A stretch of DNA of 64,000 nt, taken from assembly GCA_041398225.1 (NCBI GenBank), contig JAWKVD010000004.1, forward strand, positions 186,001-250,000, given 5' to 3'. This stretch comes from JAWKVD01 sp041398225 (GTDB lineage Bacteria; Pseudomonadota; Alphaproteobacteria; Caulobacterales; Hyphomonadaceae). Numbering within the stretch: position 1 is the stretch's first letter; each line of letters starts with the position of its first letter. The translations under genes were made by a program, and so were the position numbers. Below are positions 1 to 9,599 of this stretch, piece after piece. Under the pieces are notes generated by a model. That model saw nothing but the letters and a program-made list of their open reading frames with translations, did not search any database and was not told the origin of the DNA.

Positions 1-876
1 TGGTTCGCGCCGGAGCGTTTCGCCCTGCTGTCGGGCGGCGTCAATGCGGTTGCGATGATGGGGACGGCCGCCGGGTCTGTCGTGCTCTCCGATGTCATCG
101 CGGCGGCGGGCTGGCGGCACGTCTTCCTGGCGACGGCCGCGATCGGCGTCGTGATCCTTCTCGCAGCGTTCCGGTTTCTGCGCGAGCCGCAATCGCCCGC
201 GGCGTCGGCGTCCAGCGCGCCGGTCGAGCATGTGCGTCAGGCGCTTGGCGACGTCATGGGGTCCGGACGCACCTGGATCATCGCGGTCGTTGGGATGCTC
301 TACTACATGCCGGTCAACGTTTATGGCGGCCTCTGGGGCGCGACCGAGCTGACGAAAGATTTCGGCCTGAAGCAGGTCGCCGCCGAGACCGCCGTCTCGA
401 TGGTCTATTGGGGCATGGCCGTCGGCAGCGTCGCGGGGGGATGGTTTTCGGACCGGCTGGGACACCGCAAATACCTGGTGTTCTTCGGAGCTGTCCTCAC
501 AAGTCTGGCCTATGCGGCCGTGCTCTACCTGCCGGGGTCGGCGGCGATCAAAGGCGCGCTGTTGTTCGTCGCCGGCTTCTTTGGCGGTCTTCAGATGCTG
601 ACTTTCGCCATGGCCAAGGAGGGACAGCCCAACCGGCTCGTCGGCACGGTCGTCGCGTTCGTGAACATGATCGGGATCGCCGGCGCCCTGATCTTTCAGC
701 CGCTGGTGGGCTATCTCGCGGATACGGCCGGGGGCGATTTCCATCTTGCGCTCACCACCGTCCCGGCCTGCGCAATGATCGCTGCGCTGATTGTTCTCTT
801 CCTGCCGGAATACCGCCATCCCGAGCACCAGCCGGGCGAGCGGGCGCCGCCCAAGGCGGTTCCGACCGGGGAATAA
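1..876 (+). CDS. MFS transporter, C-terminal part (5' end outside window)
   Basis: The reading frame is open from base 1, so the start lies upstream of the window. About 291 residues are visible. They include hydrophobic segments typical of the second half of a major facilitator superfamily carrier, and an MFS loop of the G-x-x-x-D-R-x-G-x-R/K type (GGWFSDRLGHRK) between transmembrane segments. The last segments (around IAGALIFQPLVGYLAD and MIAALIVLFLPEY) are followed by a short hydrophilic tail. The protein should sit in the inner membrane and move a small solute by proton symport or antiport. The substrate cannot be told. The gene is followed by about 280 bp without a gene before asd. Confidence 0.85.
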   Translation, partial: WFAPERFALLSGGVNAVAMMGTAAGSVVLSDVIAAAGWRHVFLATAAIGVVILLAAFRFLREPQSPAASASSAPVEHVRQALGDVMGSGRTWIIAVVGMLYYMPVNVYGGLWGATELTKDFGLKQVAAETAVSMVYWGMAVGSVAGGWFSDRLGHRKYLVFFGAVLTSLAYAAVLYLPGSAAIKGALLFVAGFFGGLQMLTFAMAKEGQPNRLVGTVVAFVNMIGIAGALIFQPLVGYLADTAGGDFHLALTTVPACAMIAALIVLFLPEYRHPEHQPGERAPPKAVPTGE

Positions 877-1156
877 TTCTGCTGCGGGCCGGTGGTTTAT
901 ACGCGGTGCGAAAGCCCGTTCTGGCTGCTGAAATTTTTGCCGCGCCGCTACGGCATTGACGTTGGACGGGCCGGCACGTAAAAGGCCGCGCCATGAAACG
1001 CTCGTTTTTCAAGCGCATTTATTGGACCATTGACCCAGCGGGGCCAATGGCGTGCGCGCTTGTGACAGCAAGCTAGAGCCGCCAGACAGCCCCGCCGGAC
1101 CGGACGGGGCAGGCTCGATCGAAGCCCCGTCTCCCGGCACGATGAGGAGACTTCAG

Positions 1157-2173
1157 ATGAGCAACGCCGCAGAGGCAAAAACCGTAGCGGTTGTCGGCGC
1201 GACCGGCGCGGTCGGCGCGGAAATGCTGCGCTGCCTGGAGCGAAGCTCGTTGAACGTCGGCGAGGTGCGTGTGTTCGCCTCTGAACGTTCGGTGGGGCGC
1301 CGTCTGGCGTTTCGCGACGGCGAGGTGGAGCTGCAGGCGCTTTCCGACGACGCCTTCAACGATGTCGACATCGCGCTGTTCGCCTCGGAATCCGACATCT
1401 CCAAGAAGTACGGCGAGATCGCAGCGCGCGCCGGCGCGGTGGTGATCGACAACTCGTCGGCTTTCCGCATGAACCCGGACATTCCGCTGGTCGTTCCGGA
1501 AGTGAACGGGGACCTGATCAAGCCGAACACGCGCATCATCGCCAACCCGAATTGCGTCGCGGCGATCCTGACGATGGCGGTCTGGCCGCTGCACAAGCTG
1601 GTTCCGGTCAAGCGCCTGATCGTCTCGACCTATCAGTCGGCTTCGGGCGCGGGCGCGCCGGCGATGGAGGAGCTTGAGCAGTCGACGCGCGCCTATCTCA
1701 AGGGCGAACCCTATGAGCCGAAGGTGTTGCCGCACCCCTATGCGTTCAACCTGTTCAGCCACAACGCCACGATTGAAGACAACGGCTACAATGGCGAGGA
1801 GAACAAGGTCGTCGCCGAGACCCGCAAGATCATGGGGCTTGCCGATCTCCGCGTCGGCGTCACCTGCGTGCGCGTGCCGGTGCTGCGCGCTCACTCCATG
1901 GCGATCACGATCGAATTCGAAAAGCCGGTCAGCGTCGAAGCCGCGCGCGAAGCGCTGGCGGCGTTCCCGGGCGTACGCGTGGTCGACGACCGCGAGGCGA
2001 ACCACTTCCCGATGCCGGTCGAAAGCTCGGGCGAATACGACGTGCTGGTCGGGCGCATCCGTGAAGACATCAGCGACCCTACGGGGTGTTCGCTGGCGCT
2101 CTTCGTTTCGGGCGACCAGTTGCTCAAGGGCGCCGCGTTGAACGCGGTTCAGATTGCAGAACGGCTGGGATAG
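1157..2173 (+). CDS. asd: Aspartate-semialdehyde dehydrogenase
   Basis: Catalyses NADPH-dependent reduction of aspartyl-4-phosphate to aspartate semialdehyde, the branch point to lysine/diaminopimelate, threonine and methionine. The 338-residue product has the dinucleotide-binding GATGAVG at residues 14-20 and the active-site cysteine in NPNC (Cys133). The later [14 protein letters not shown] segment carries the family's substrate-binding Arg and catalytic His. I chose ATG 1157 over an in-frame ATG at 1052 because it has GAGGAG just upstream and begins right at the conserved beta strand; the extra 35 residues look like untranslated leader. Homoserine dehydrogenase, which uses its product, is encoded at 31.7 kb. 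Confidence 0.96.
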   Translation: MSNAAEAKTVAVVGATGAVGAEMLRCLERSSLNVGEVRVFASERSVGRRLAFRDGEVELQALSDDAFNDVDIALFASESDISKKYGEIAARAGAVVIDNSSAFRMNPDIPLVVPEVNGDLIKPNTRIIANPNCVAAILTMAVWPLHKLVPVKRLIVSTYQSASGAGAPAMEELEQSTRAYLKGEPYEPKVLPHPYAFNLFSHNATIEDNGYNGEENKVVAETRKIMGLADLRVGVTCVRVPVLRAHSMAITIEFEKPVSVEAAREALAAFPGVRVVDDREANHFPMPVESSGEYDVLVGRIREDISDPTGCSLALFVSGDQLLKGAALNAVQIAERLG

Positions 2174-2195
2174 CCGCACAGACGGGAAGATAAAC

Positions 2196-3584
2196 ATGGC
2201 CGACGACCTCAAGAGCCGGATGACGCCGGGCGCGTGGACGCCCTCGTCCTGGCGCGCGAAGCCAGCCAAGCACATTCCGGAAGACTATCCGGACACGGCG
2301 AAGCTGGCCGCCGTCGAGGCGCAGCTCGCCACCTTCCCGCCGCTGGTTTTCGCCGGCGAGGCGCGGCGTCTCACGACCCGTCTGGGCGAAGTGGCCGAAG
2401 GCAAGGCTTTCCTTCTTCAGGGCGGCGATTGCGCGGAGAGCTTCAAGGAGTTCCATCCGAACAACATTCGCGACACCTTCCGCCTGATCCTTCAGATGGC
2501 GGTCGCATTGACCTTCGCGGGCGGCAAGCCCGTCGTGAAGGTGGGGCGTATCGCCGGTCAGTTCGGAAAGCCGCGCTCGTCGCCGACCGAGACCATCGAA
2601 GGCGTCACCCTTCCCAGCTACCGGGGCGACAACATCAACGGCATGGAGTTCACGCCGGATGCGCGCCTGCCGGACCCCGAGCGTCTGTTGAAGGCCTATG
2701 CGCAGTCCGCCTCGACCCTGAATCTGCTGCGGGCGTTTGCGCAGGGCGGCTATGCCGGCCTCGCGAACGTGCACAAGTGGATGCTCGGGTTCGTGGATCG
2801 TTCGCCGGCTCGCGACAGGTATGAGCAGCTTGCGACGCGTCTGTCGGACGCCATCGAATTCATGGCGGCATGCGGGATCACCCCTGAAACCACGCCCGCG
2901 CTTTCACAGACGGAATTCTACACCAGCCACGAGGCGCTGCTTCTTGGATACGAAGAGGCTTTGACGCGCGAGGACTCGACCCGTCCGGGCGAGTACTACG
3001 ACACCTCGGCGCACATGATCTGGATTGGCGACCGTACGCGCCAGCTGGACGGCGCCCATGTCGAGTTCTGCCGCGGCGTCGGCAATCCGGTCGGCATGAA
3101 GTGCGGCCCGTCGCTGGAGCCGGACGAGCTGATCCGTTTGATCGACGCGCTCAACCCGGCGAACATCGCCGGCCGTTTGACGCTGATCGCGCGCTTTGGG
3201 TCCGATAAGGTGGCCGAGGGTCTTCCGCGTCTGGTGCGACGCGTCCAGCAGGAAGGCCGCAAGGTCGTCTGGTCATGCGATCCGATGCACGGAAACGTCG
3301 AAAAGACCGACACGGGATACAAGACCCGCCCATTCCAGCGCGTTCAGTCGGAAGTCGAACAGTTCATCGATGTGGTCGAGGCGGAGGGCGCCTATCCGGG
3401 CGGCATTCACCTCGAAATGACCGGTCAGGACGTCACCGAATGCACCGGCGGGGCGCACCGGATCACCGAGACGGACCTGTCGGACCGCTATCACACGCAC
3501 TGCGATCCGCGCCTGAACAACGAGCAGGCGCTGGAGCTGGCTTTTCTGATCGCAGAGAAGCTGGCCGGCAAACGCGCGGGTTGA
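2196..3584 (+). CDS. aroG: Class II 3-deoxy-7-phosphoheptulonate (DAHP) synthase
   Basis: First enzyme of the shikimate pathway: it condenses phosphoenolpyruvate with erythrose 4-phosphate. The product is 462 residues, the usual size of the plant-like class II (AroA-II) family. Visible family marks are GGDCAES at about 76-82, with the metal-binding Cys79, KPRSSPTE, the [13 protein letters not shown] segment, and an [12 protein letters not shown] motif near the C-terminus. ATG 2196 is preferred to the ATG at 2154, which lies inside the end of asd; GGGAAG lies just upstream of it. The gene follows asd by 22 bp, so the two may share a transcript. Class II enzymes are the normal form in many alphaproteobacteria. 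Confidence 0.95.
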   Translation: MADDLKSRMTPGAWTPSSWRAKPAKHIPEDYPDTAKLAAVEAQLATFPPLVFAGEARRLTTRLGEVAEGKAFLLQGGDCAESFKEFHPNNIRDTFRLILQMAVALTFAGGKPVVKVGRIAGQFGKPRSSPTETIEGVTLPSYRGDNINGMEFTPDARLPDPERLLKAYAQSASTLNLLRAFAQGGYAGLANVHKWMLGFVDRSPARDRYEQLATRLSDAIEFMAACGITPETTPALSQTEFYTSHEALLLGYEEALTREDSTRPGEYYDTSAHMIWIGDRTRQLDGAHVEFCRGVGNPVGMKCGPSLEPDELIRLIDALNPANIAGRLTLIARFGSDKVAEGLPRLVRRVQQEGRKVVWSCDPMHGNVEKTDTGYKTRPFQRVQSEVEQFIDVVEAEGAYPGGIHLEMTGQDVTECTGGAHRITETDLSDRYHTHCDPRLNNEQALELAFLIAEKLAGKRAG

Positions 3585-3615
3585 ACGCCCGCGCCGGCTC
3601 TCCGGGGAGACCGGC

Positions 3616-4026
3616 ATGACCAAGCAGTTCAAGTTGTCGGGCGAGGAAGTTCTGCCGCTCGCGGAAGGATACGGCGCGTGCATCGCGACCGACATGATCA
3701 CCGTGGACGGCTTTCCAGTGCGGTGGATGTATCGCGAGGAGCCCGACAACGAAGACGACAGCGGCTGGCGGTTTCTCTCGGGCTTCGAGGACGACGCCTA
3801 CATGGACGATCCCGCAAATCATGGGGTCTACGACGTCAACACGATCGCCAATCTCGATCGGGAGATCATTCCGTTTCTGGATGCGGCGATCGGCAGCGCC
3901 TTCGAACGAACGGCGGAAAGCGAACGCTTTCAACCTGTCGACGACGAGGCCGAAGAGGACGGCGAACTCGTTCTGGATCTTCTTCTGGATGACGACGCGC
4001 CCGAAGATGACGGGACCGAAGGCTAG
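3616..4026 (+). CDS. DUF2185 domain protein (Imm33-like fold), unknown function
   Basis: A 136-residue soluble protein whose first hundred residues match the DUF2185 pattern. It shows GACIATDMITVDG, then MYREEPDNEDDSGWRF, a YMDDPANHGVYDVNTIAN stretch, and an end near AAIGSAFER. The family is found mostly as stand-alone cytosolic proteins, and related domains occur as polymorphic-toxin immunity proteins. No toxin gene is nearby, so an immunity role is not supported here. The last 35 residues form a very acidic Asp/Glu tail, which could be a binding tail or simply disordered. It sits 31 bp downstream of the DAHP synthase gene and may be cotranscribed with it. Confidence 0.75.
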   Translation: MTKQFKLSGEEVLPLAEGYGACIATDMITVDGFPVRWMYREEPDNEDDSGWRFLSGFEDDAYMDDPANHGVYDVNTIANLDREIIPFLDAAIGSAFERTAESERFQPVDDEAEEDGELVLDLLLDDDAPEDDGTEG

Positions 4027-4132
4027 TTCAAATTTTTGAATGCGCCCGAATTGCGTGTGGCCTTTTGGGCGGCGTTTCGATATTCGGGCCGGCTGCGCTG
4101 AGCGGGCGCATCTTTTCAATCGGGAGTTTCCC

Positions 4133-5560
4133 ATGTTTTCGGTCTCGCGGCTGCCCGACTGGGCCAAGCCGAAGGAGATTTTTGACCTTGTTCGACTGGC
4201 GGTCCCGGTCGCGCTGTCGCGTTCCAGCTTCATGCTGATGGGCCTGACGGACGCGATCATTCTTGGTCGCCACCGGACCGACGAGCTGCCGCTGGTGCTG
4301 GTCGGCTGGCTCCCGAACGGCGTGTTCATGGGCTTCGGCATGGGGCTCATGCTCGGCGTGTCGGTGCTGACGGCTGAACTGAACGGTTCGGGCAAGGGCT
4401 CGGAAACCGGTCGCATTTTCCGGCGCGGCATGCTGGTGGCGCTGGCCTACAGCATCATCGCGACGCTCGCCTGCGTCGTGGTTGCTGCGCCGTTGCTGCG
4501 CCTGCTTGGCTTTGAGCCGGATTTTGTGAACAGCACGGCGCAGACGACCCGCATCCTCGCCTACGGCACGCTGGGCCATATGATCGGGATTGGCGCGACC
4601 TTTTATCTGGAGGCGTTGCGTCGTCCGAACATCGTCACCGTGATTTCGATGGTCGCTGTCGCGTTCAACCTCGTGGTCGACCTGATCCTGGTGCCGACCT
4701 ACGGGGCGGTGGGCGTGGTGTGGGCGACGACCGCGTCGCGCACGCTGATCGCGGTGTTGTCGGTCATCGCCGCGTTGGCGCTGACGCCTGCGTTGAAGCG
4801 CTCGCCGGCGGGGCCGCAGGGCGAATTCTTGCGGCAGAACAAGGTCGGTCTCGGCACCGGCGTCGCCAACGTCGCCGAGTGGGGATCGTTCAACATGACG
4901 TTCGTGATCGCATCGCTGGTCAGCTATGCGGCGGGAACGGCCTATGGCCTCACCGTTCAGTTCCTCGGCGTGATCTTCATGGTCTATCTGGGGTTGGGCA
5001 CCGCCACGAGCGTGCGGGTTGCGGAAAGCTACGGCCGGAAGGATGCGGTCGGGGTGCGCAACGCCTCGCGCCTTGGCGTGGTGACGGCCTTCATCGCCGG
5101 CGGGGCGCTCGCACTGCTGCTGTTGCTGCTGCGCGACCCCATCGCGGCGTTTGCGCTGAACAGCTCGGAGGACGCCGACGCCAACGCTCACCTGCTTCCG
5201 ATGCTTGCGGGGCTCATGGCGGTCGCCGCGTTCATCTCGCTGTTCGATGGGCAGCAGGCGGTTGGCTCAATGGCGCTGCGCGCGCAGAACGTGGTGTGGT
5301 GGCCGACGGCCATCCATGTCGGTTCGTACGTGCTGCTGATGGTTCCGATCGCCTGGTATCTGGCTCTGGTGGCCGGGATCGGCGTGTGGGGTGTTATGGT
5401 CGGCGTCGCGGTCGCCTCGGTTCTGGCCGGGTGCGCGCAGGTGATTGTGCTGGAGTGGAAGGCCGCGCGCGGCGTGCGGACCGGAATCTCATCCCAGTCA
5501 TCGCTTCACGCCGTGCCGCCGACTGAGGTCGCCGCGGCTTCAACGTCCGCCGGGCCCTGA
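4133..5560 (+). CDS. MATE family multidrug efflux transporter
   Basis: The 475-residue polytopic membrane protein has the two-bundle layout of MATE (NorM/DinF) exporters, about 12 hydrophobic segments. Near the N-terminus is LVRLAVPVALSRSSFMLMGLTDAIILG, the usual first helix followed by a T/V-D-x-hydrophobic-G motif. Such proteins expel cationic drugs or metabolites using Na+ or H+ gradients. ATG 4133 is used: an upstream in-frame ATG at 4040 would add 31 non-membrane residues, and the first helix follows normally from 4133. Substrate unknown. The gene converges with hup, with 36 bp between stop codons. Confidence 0.9.
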   Translation: MFSVSRLPDWAKPKEIFDLVRLAVPVALSRSSFMLMGLTDAIILGRHRTDELPLVLVGWLPNGVFMGFGMGLMLGVSVLTAELNGSGKGSETGRIFRRGMLVALAYSIIATLACVVVAAPLLRLLGFEPDFVNSTAQTTRILAYGTLGHMIGIGATFYLEALRRPNIVTVISMVAVAFNLVVDLILVPTYGAVGVVWATTASRTLIAVLSVIAALALTPALKRSPAGPQGEFLRQNKVGLGTGVANVAEWGSFNMTFVIASLVSYAAGTAYGLTVQFLGVIFMVYLGLGTATSVRVAESYGRKDAVGVRNASRLGVVTAFIAGGALALLLLLLRDPIAAFALNSSEDADANAHLLPMLAGLMAVAAFISLFDGQQAVGSMALRAQNVVWWPTAIHVGSYVLLMVPIAWYLALVAGIGVWGVMVGVAVASVLAGCAQVIVLEWKAARGVRTGISSQSSLHAVPPTEVAAASTSAGP

Positions 5561-5596
5561 GCCTGAAGCTCGCGGGGACCGGCGGACGGAAGCGGT

Positions 5597-5863
5597 CTAG
5601 AGATCCTTGAGGGCGGCCGCCGGCTTGAACGCCGCGGTCGTCTTCGCGGGAATCTGGATGACGGCGCCGGTCGAGGGGTTGCGGCCCTCACGCGCCTTGC
5701 GGGCTTTGGGCACGAAGGTGCCGAAGCCGGCGACGGCGACCTGGTCGCCCTTCTTGAGCGAACGCGTAATGGTGTCGAAGACGGCTTCGACGATGCGACC
5801 GGTGTCGACGACCTTGGTTTCGGTTGCGTCGGCGACAGCCTTGATCAGTTCGGACTTGTTCAT
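5597..5863 (-). CDS. hup: DNA-binding protein HU
   Basis: Small basic nucleoid-associated protein that bends DNA as a dimer. The 88-residue product starts MNKSELIKAVADATE and has VAVAGFGTF. It then shows the GRNPSTG motif at the tip of the beta arm, which inserts into the minor groove, and ends AFKPAAALKDL. I set the start at 5863; an upstream in-frame ATG at 5944 would add 27 residues with no counterpart in HU. IHF subunits are longer and differ in the arm, so HU is the better call. The region upstream (5864-6002) presumably holds its promoter. Confidence 0.96.
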   Translation of the reverse strand: MNKSELIKAVADATETKVVDTGRIVEAVFDTITRSLKKGDQVAVAGFGTFVPKARKAREGRNPSTGAVIQIPAKTTAAFKPAAALKDL

Positions 5864-6002
5864 GTGTCCCTCCATCTGGCCCGGCGCTCTGCGAGCGAAG
5901 TGAGGGCCGAAATGACGCGTTTTCACGCGCCTGAGCGGGATCACGCAGGCGTTCCGGCGATTCGTAAACCCCGAAATGGCCGTGAATGCCTGAAAGTTCG
6001 GG

Positions 6003-6908
6003 CTATATCCCCAGAATCCACCCTTCTTCAGCCGTTACCGCCTTTTTCTGGGTGTCGGTGAGCTGCGGCGCGCCGGCGAACAGGGCCGCCAGCTTTCCGT
6101 TTGCGTCAAGCTCGGACAGCCACTCGGCTGCGCTGCGGACCTGGGCTTCATCGCGAATTTCGCTGGCTTCCGGGCGCACTTCCAGCATCGAGGGATAGAT
6201 CTCCGTCACCACGATGCGCGTATCGGCGAGCGTTTCCTCGTCGAGCGGAGCCAGCGGAAGTTCGAACGGCCAGATCTTCATCCCGGGGAAGTTCGCGCGC
6301 AGGCGTTCGACGGCGGGAATGCCGGTCATGGTCTGGCCGCCGACGGCGCCCGCGTAGGCGATCTTCCAGACCGGTTGCGGGCGCGCCTTCTTCGCGTCGT
6401 GCGCCATCTGCTCGCTGATGCGGAATTCGGCGATGTCGTCCGGACCGTGCTCGCGCGATTTCTTCACCGACAACGTGGTCAGCTCGTCCTTCTTGGAGCA
6501 GCCCCAGAACGGGAACGGGCCGTTCGAGATCAGGCGGTTCATGCGGGCGGCCAGCGGGAAGCGGTTGTTCGCGTTGTCCGGCTTGTCCTTCATTTCCTTG
6601 CCGAGGAAGTCGCGGACCGCGCGCCAGGGCTCGCCGGACAGCTTCAGCGCTTCGGACGTGCCGGCCGGAAAGCCGAGCGGGAAATCGAAGCCCAGCAAAA
6701 CCCGATCGCCGCGCTTGAGGCAGGTGGTAAGCTCGGCGGTCAGCTCCTCCAGCGCTTTTGCGCGCGTCGGCGGATTGGTGGCGCGGAAGGCCAGTTTCAG
6801 GCGCGCGTCACGGGCGAGGATGCCGATCCAGATCGAATCCGCTCCGGTGGTCGGTTTGGCGGCTGCGCTCCAGTCAACCATGACATAGCTGTCGAACAGT
6901 CTCGCCAT
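6003..6908 (-). CDS. DUF429-like (RNase H-fold) protein, unknown function
   Basis: A 301-residue soluble protein. Its N-terminal segment, YVMVDWSAAAKPTTGADSIW, and a central LLGFDFPLGFP strand resemble the acidic first strand and later Asp of an RNase H-like fold. Near the end, IVVTEIYPSMLEVRP resembles the E-x-Y/H-P motif of DUF429 proteins. That would make it a predicted nuclease or nucleotidyl enzyme, but this is inference from fold motifs only. A conserved middle with RFPLAARMNR and FPFWGC is more specific to a subgroup I recognise only as hypothetical in alphaproteobacteria. It is monocistronic, with about 140 bp to hup. Confidence 0.55.
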   Translation of the reverse strand: MARLFDSYVMVDWSAAAKPTTGADSIWIGILARDARLKLAFRATNPPTRAKALEELTAELTTCLKRGDRVLLGFDFPLGFPAGTSEALKLSGEPWRAVRDFLGKEMKDKPDNANNRFPLAARMNRLISNGPFPFWGCSKKDELTTLSVKKSREHGPDDIAEFRISEQMAHDAKKARPQPVWKIAYAGAVGGQTMTGIPAVERLRANFPGMKIWPFELPLAPLDEETLADTRIVVTEIYPSMLEVRPEASEIRDEAQVRSAAEWLSELDANGKLAALFAGAPQLTDTQKKAVTAEEGWILGI

Positions 6909-7338
6909 TGGGTCGGCATTCCTTGCGATAGGGTCTTTGCGCGTCTGCGGGATCAGGAGGTTTCATAGGCGTATGCGCCTGAACACGCCGGGAGCGCAAC
7001 CATGCCGTGAGGGATTCTCTCCTACAGCGCGGGGCCGATGCGGGGGCGCCCGAGGGGCGGTTGAACGAGACGCCAACGCCGGCCGTGTGTCGCTGTTTGC
7101 GCGATCTTCGGGCGTTGGGCGGGCCGCGGAATGTGGATTTGAGGCGGCTCACCGGGTGTTTCGCCTCTGTAACATTCGTGAGGCCTTCGCAGGGCTTTGC
7201 AAACACTGGATATTTTTGTCGCTGCTCGCGAGGTTTGTAAGAACCCGTAACCTTGTTTGATGGCCGGATTCATTGTGCAGCGCGGCAGTTCGGGTATCTC
7301 AAATCCGTCACACGCAGGGCGGCGTGAAGGAGTACCCA
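6909..7338. other. Intergenic region, no gene seen
   Basis: About 430 bp between the divergent DUF429-like gene and the Gfo/Idh gene. Short open frames occur on both strands, but none has a family motif, a convincing ribosome-binding site or alphaproteobacterial codon bias. It must contain the promoters of both flanking genes. No clear operator or structured RNA was recognised. Confidence 0.6.
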
Positions 7339-8343
7339 GTGTTGAAGCGTACCGAAGCAGATACCCCGATCTCTCTTCAGGATAGCGAAAGCACGTTCGA
7401 GAGCGGCGGCGCGGTCAGCACCCGGACGTTGCGGGTCGGCGTCATTGGCGCAGGGGTCTTTGGCGGTCACCACGCAACCAAGTTTTCCTCCATGGACGGC
7501 GCCCGGCTGGTCGGCGTTTTCGATCCGCGCCGCGCTTCGGCTGAAGCGCTGGTTGAGCGGCTCGGTCAGGGCGAAGCGTTCGACAGCGTCGACGAACTCG
7601 CCGCGGCCTGCGACGCGCTGGTGATCGCTTCGCCGGCCATCACGCACGCCGAACTCGCTCGCAAGTCGCTGGAACTGGGCAAGCACACGCTGGTCGAGAA
7701 GCCGCTCGCGCTGGACGGCGCCGTGGCGCGTGAACTCGCGGTGCTGGCGCAGGAAAAGGGCCTTGTCCTGCAGGTCGGCCACCAGGAACGGCTGGTGTTC
7801 GCCGCGATGGGGCTGCTGTCCACGCCCGAGCGTCCGCGCCGGATCGAGGCGGTTCGCATGTCGCCGCGTTCGCCCGAGGGCCGCTGCGAAGACGTTTCGG
7901 TCGTGTTCGACCTGATGATCCACGATCTCGACCTTGCGGCCGAGCTGTTCGGCGGCGAGACCGCCACGGCCACCACTTACGGCCGCAACATGCACACCAA
8001 GTTTCTCGACGAGGCGACGGCTGAACTCGTGTTCCCGGGCGGCGTGGCGCGCCTCACGGCCTCGCGTTGCGCGCCGGCTCGCAAGCGCACGATGATGATC
8101 GAATATCCCTCGGGCCGCGTGGAGATCGATTTCCTCACCCGCGAAGTTCACAACGAAACGCCGTTCGACATTCGCGTCGACGTTTCGGAAATCCTGCCGG
8201 ACCCGCTGCGCGCGGCGGCGGAGGGCTTTGTCGCCGCGATCCGGGGCGAGCGCGTTTCGCCGGTTACCGGCGGCGTCGGCGCTCGGGCGGCGATGCTGGC
8301 CGAGCTGGTCGAGGACGCCGCCTCGGTTGCGGTCGCGGCCTGA
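7339..8343 (+). CDS. Gfo/Idh/MocA family oxidoreductase
   Basis: NAD(P)-dependent sugar or inositol dehydrogenase-like protein of 334 residues. The Rossmann motif GVIGAGVFGGHH lies about 35 residues from the start. The substrate-site lysine signature follows as HTLVEKPLAL, the EKP motif of the family, and FDLMIHDLDL carries the D-x-x-x-H-D-x-D element. The C-terminal half is the alpha/beta substrate and dimerisation domain. GTG 7339 is chosen because AAGGAG at 7327-7332 lies six bases upstream; a TTG at 7273 is open in frame but lacks a binding site. The residues before the Rossmann strand may be disordered. The substrate cannot be assigned, and no sugar-biosynthesis genes adjoin it. Confidence 0.85.
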   Translation: MLKRTEADTPISLQDSESTFESGGAVSTRTLRVGVIGAGVFGGHHATKFSSMDGARLVGVFDPRRASAEALVERLGQGEAFDSVDELAAACDALVIASPAITHAELARKSLELGKHTLVEKPLALDGAVARELAVLAQEKGLVLQVGHQERLVFAAMGLLSTPERPRRIEAVRMSPRSPEGRCEDVSVVFDLMIHDLDLAAELFGGETATATTYGRNMHTKFLDEATAELVFPGGVARLTASRCAPARKRTMMIEYPSGRVEIDFLTREVHNETPFDIRVDVSEILPDPLRAAAEGFVAAIRGERVSPVTGGVGARAAMLAELVEDAASVAVAA

Positions 8344-8456
8344 TCCGGGTTTCGACGCGCGGACGCTACGGCGCCTCGCTTTTTTCCCTGCAAACGTGAT
8401 CCAGACCTCGCTCGCGGCGGCTTGCGCGGTCCTGCGCGCCGCGCTCACATCCGGGG

Positions 8457-9464
8457 ATGAACGGTTCGGGTCCCCTTCGTAGATACCGATCAGACGCGCT
8501 CACACGCAGATCATTGGTGGGCGCCGGATTGTCCGCCGGACTTGTCTCAACCGCCTGGCCTTCGATCGCATCCGCGCAGGTGACGACGGGGCGCATAGAC
8601 ACCGGCGTGCGTCCCACCGCTCCGGAAGATCCGTTGCAGACCTGGGTCGACACCTATGGCCGACCCACCGCCGACGTGATGGTCAACGGACGCGGCCCGT
8701 ATCGCTTTCTGGTCGACACCGGCGCCAACAAGACCGTTCTTCCGATGCGCCATGCGCTGGATCTCGGCGCGGAGTTCCACGGCAACGTCACGGTTCATGG
8801 AACGACGGGCAGCGCCGAGTTCTCCATGGCGCGGCTCGATCATCTGAGCGTCGGCTCCGTCGAGCGTGCGAAGATCGAGATCGCGGTTGCGCCGGACCAT
8901 CTCATGCGCCGCGAGGACGGCATCCTTGGCGCGGACATATTCGCCGGCCGCAGGCTGGTTTTCGAGATCGCGGCGAAGGTGGTTCGGGTTCAGACGAGCC
9001 GCGCGGCGCCGATCTACGCGCGTACGAATTTGCGTATCCTCAACGGAGTCATCCCGGTTCTGCGTGGGCGGATCGGGCGCGTGCGGACCCAGATGATCCT
9101 GGATACGGGCGCCGATCAGTGCATCGTAAACGCGGCGCTCAAGGCGAAACTGGACAAGGCTCACGCCAACCTGATCCAGGACAAGATGGCGAAGCTGCAG
9201 GGGATCACAGGTACGGTGCTGTCCGGCGACTATCTGCTGTTGCCGGACATGCGGATGGGCAATGTCGCGGTCGCCGACGCCTCGGCGGTGGCTGTCGACG
9301 CCCCGGTCTTCCGTGTGTGGGGCGTCGAGGACGAACCGACGATCATTGTCGGCTCCAGCGTCTTGTCGCGGCTGGCCAGCTTCACCATCGATTATGGCGC
9401 CCGCCAGTTCGAAGGGCGGCCATTCGCCTTGCTGGCTCGCGATGAGGCCGTGCGGCAGGGCTAG
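8457..9464 (+). CDS. Tat-exported aspartic protease with two retropepsin-like domains
   Basis: The 335-residue protein starts with a twin-arginine signal (LTRRSLVGAG followed by a hydrophobic stretch and ASAQ), so it is probably exported folded to the periplasm. Two tandem retropepsin-like domains follow. The first has FLVDTGANKTVLP, with Asp87 as catalytic aspartate. The second has MILDTGADQCIVN with Asp216. Each is followed by a glycine-rich flap region and a hydrophobic-hydrophobic-G segment (GILGADIF and IIVGSSVLS). Bacterial retropepsins usually carry one DTG and dimerise; here both halves are in one chain, as in pepsin. Natural substrate unknown. Monocistronic. Confidence 0.85.
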   Translation: MNGSGPLRRYRSDALTRRSLVGAGLSAGLVSTAWPSIASAQVTTGRIDTGVRPTAPEDPLQTWVDTYGRPTADVMVNGRGPYRFLVDTGANKTVLPMRHALDLGAEFHGNVTVHGTTGSAEFSMARLDHLSVGSVERAKIEIAVAPDHLMRREDGILGADIFAGRRLVFEIAAKVVRVQTSRAAPIYARTNLRILNGVIPVLRGRIGRVRTQMILDTGADQCIVNAALKAKLDKAHANLIQDKMAKLQGITGTVLSGDYLLLPDMRMGNVAVADASAVAVDAPVFRVWGVEDEPTIIVGSSVLSRLASFTIDYGARQFEGRPFALLARDEAVRQG

Positions 9465-9599
9465 GGCGGTTGCCGGGCGCGCTTCCGCCAGCTCCCGGCA
9501 CGTTGGGCTGAGCCGCCGCCTTGCCAAGTTCGGCGTGGCCGATAAACCGGACGGCCAAATCGGCCCTTGCGGCCGCCACTCTGGATAATCGCGGTTTCA

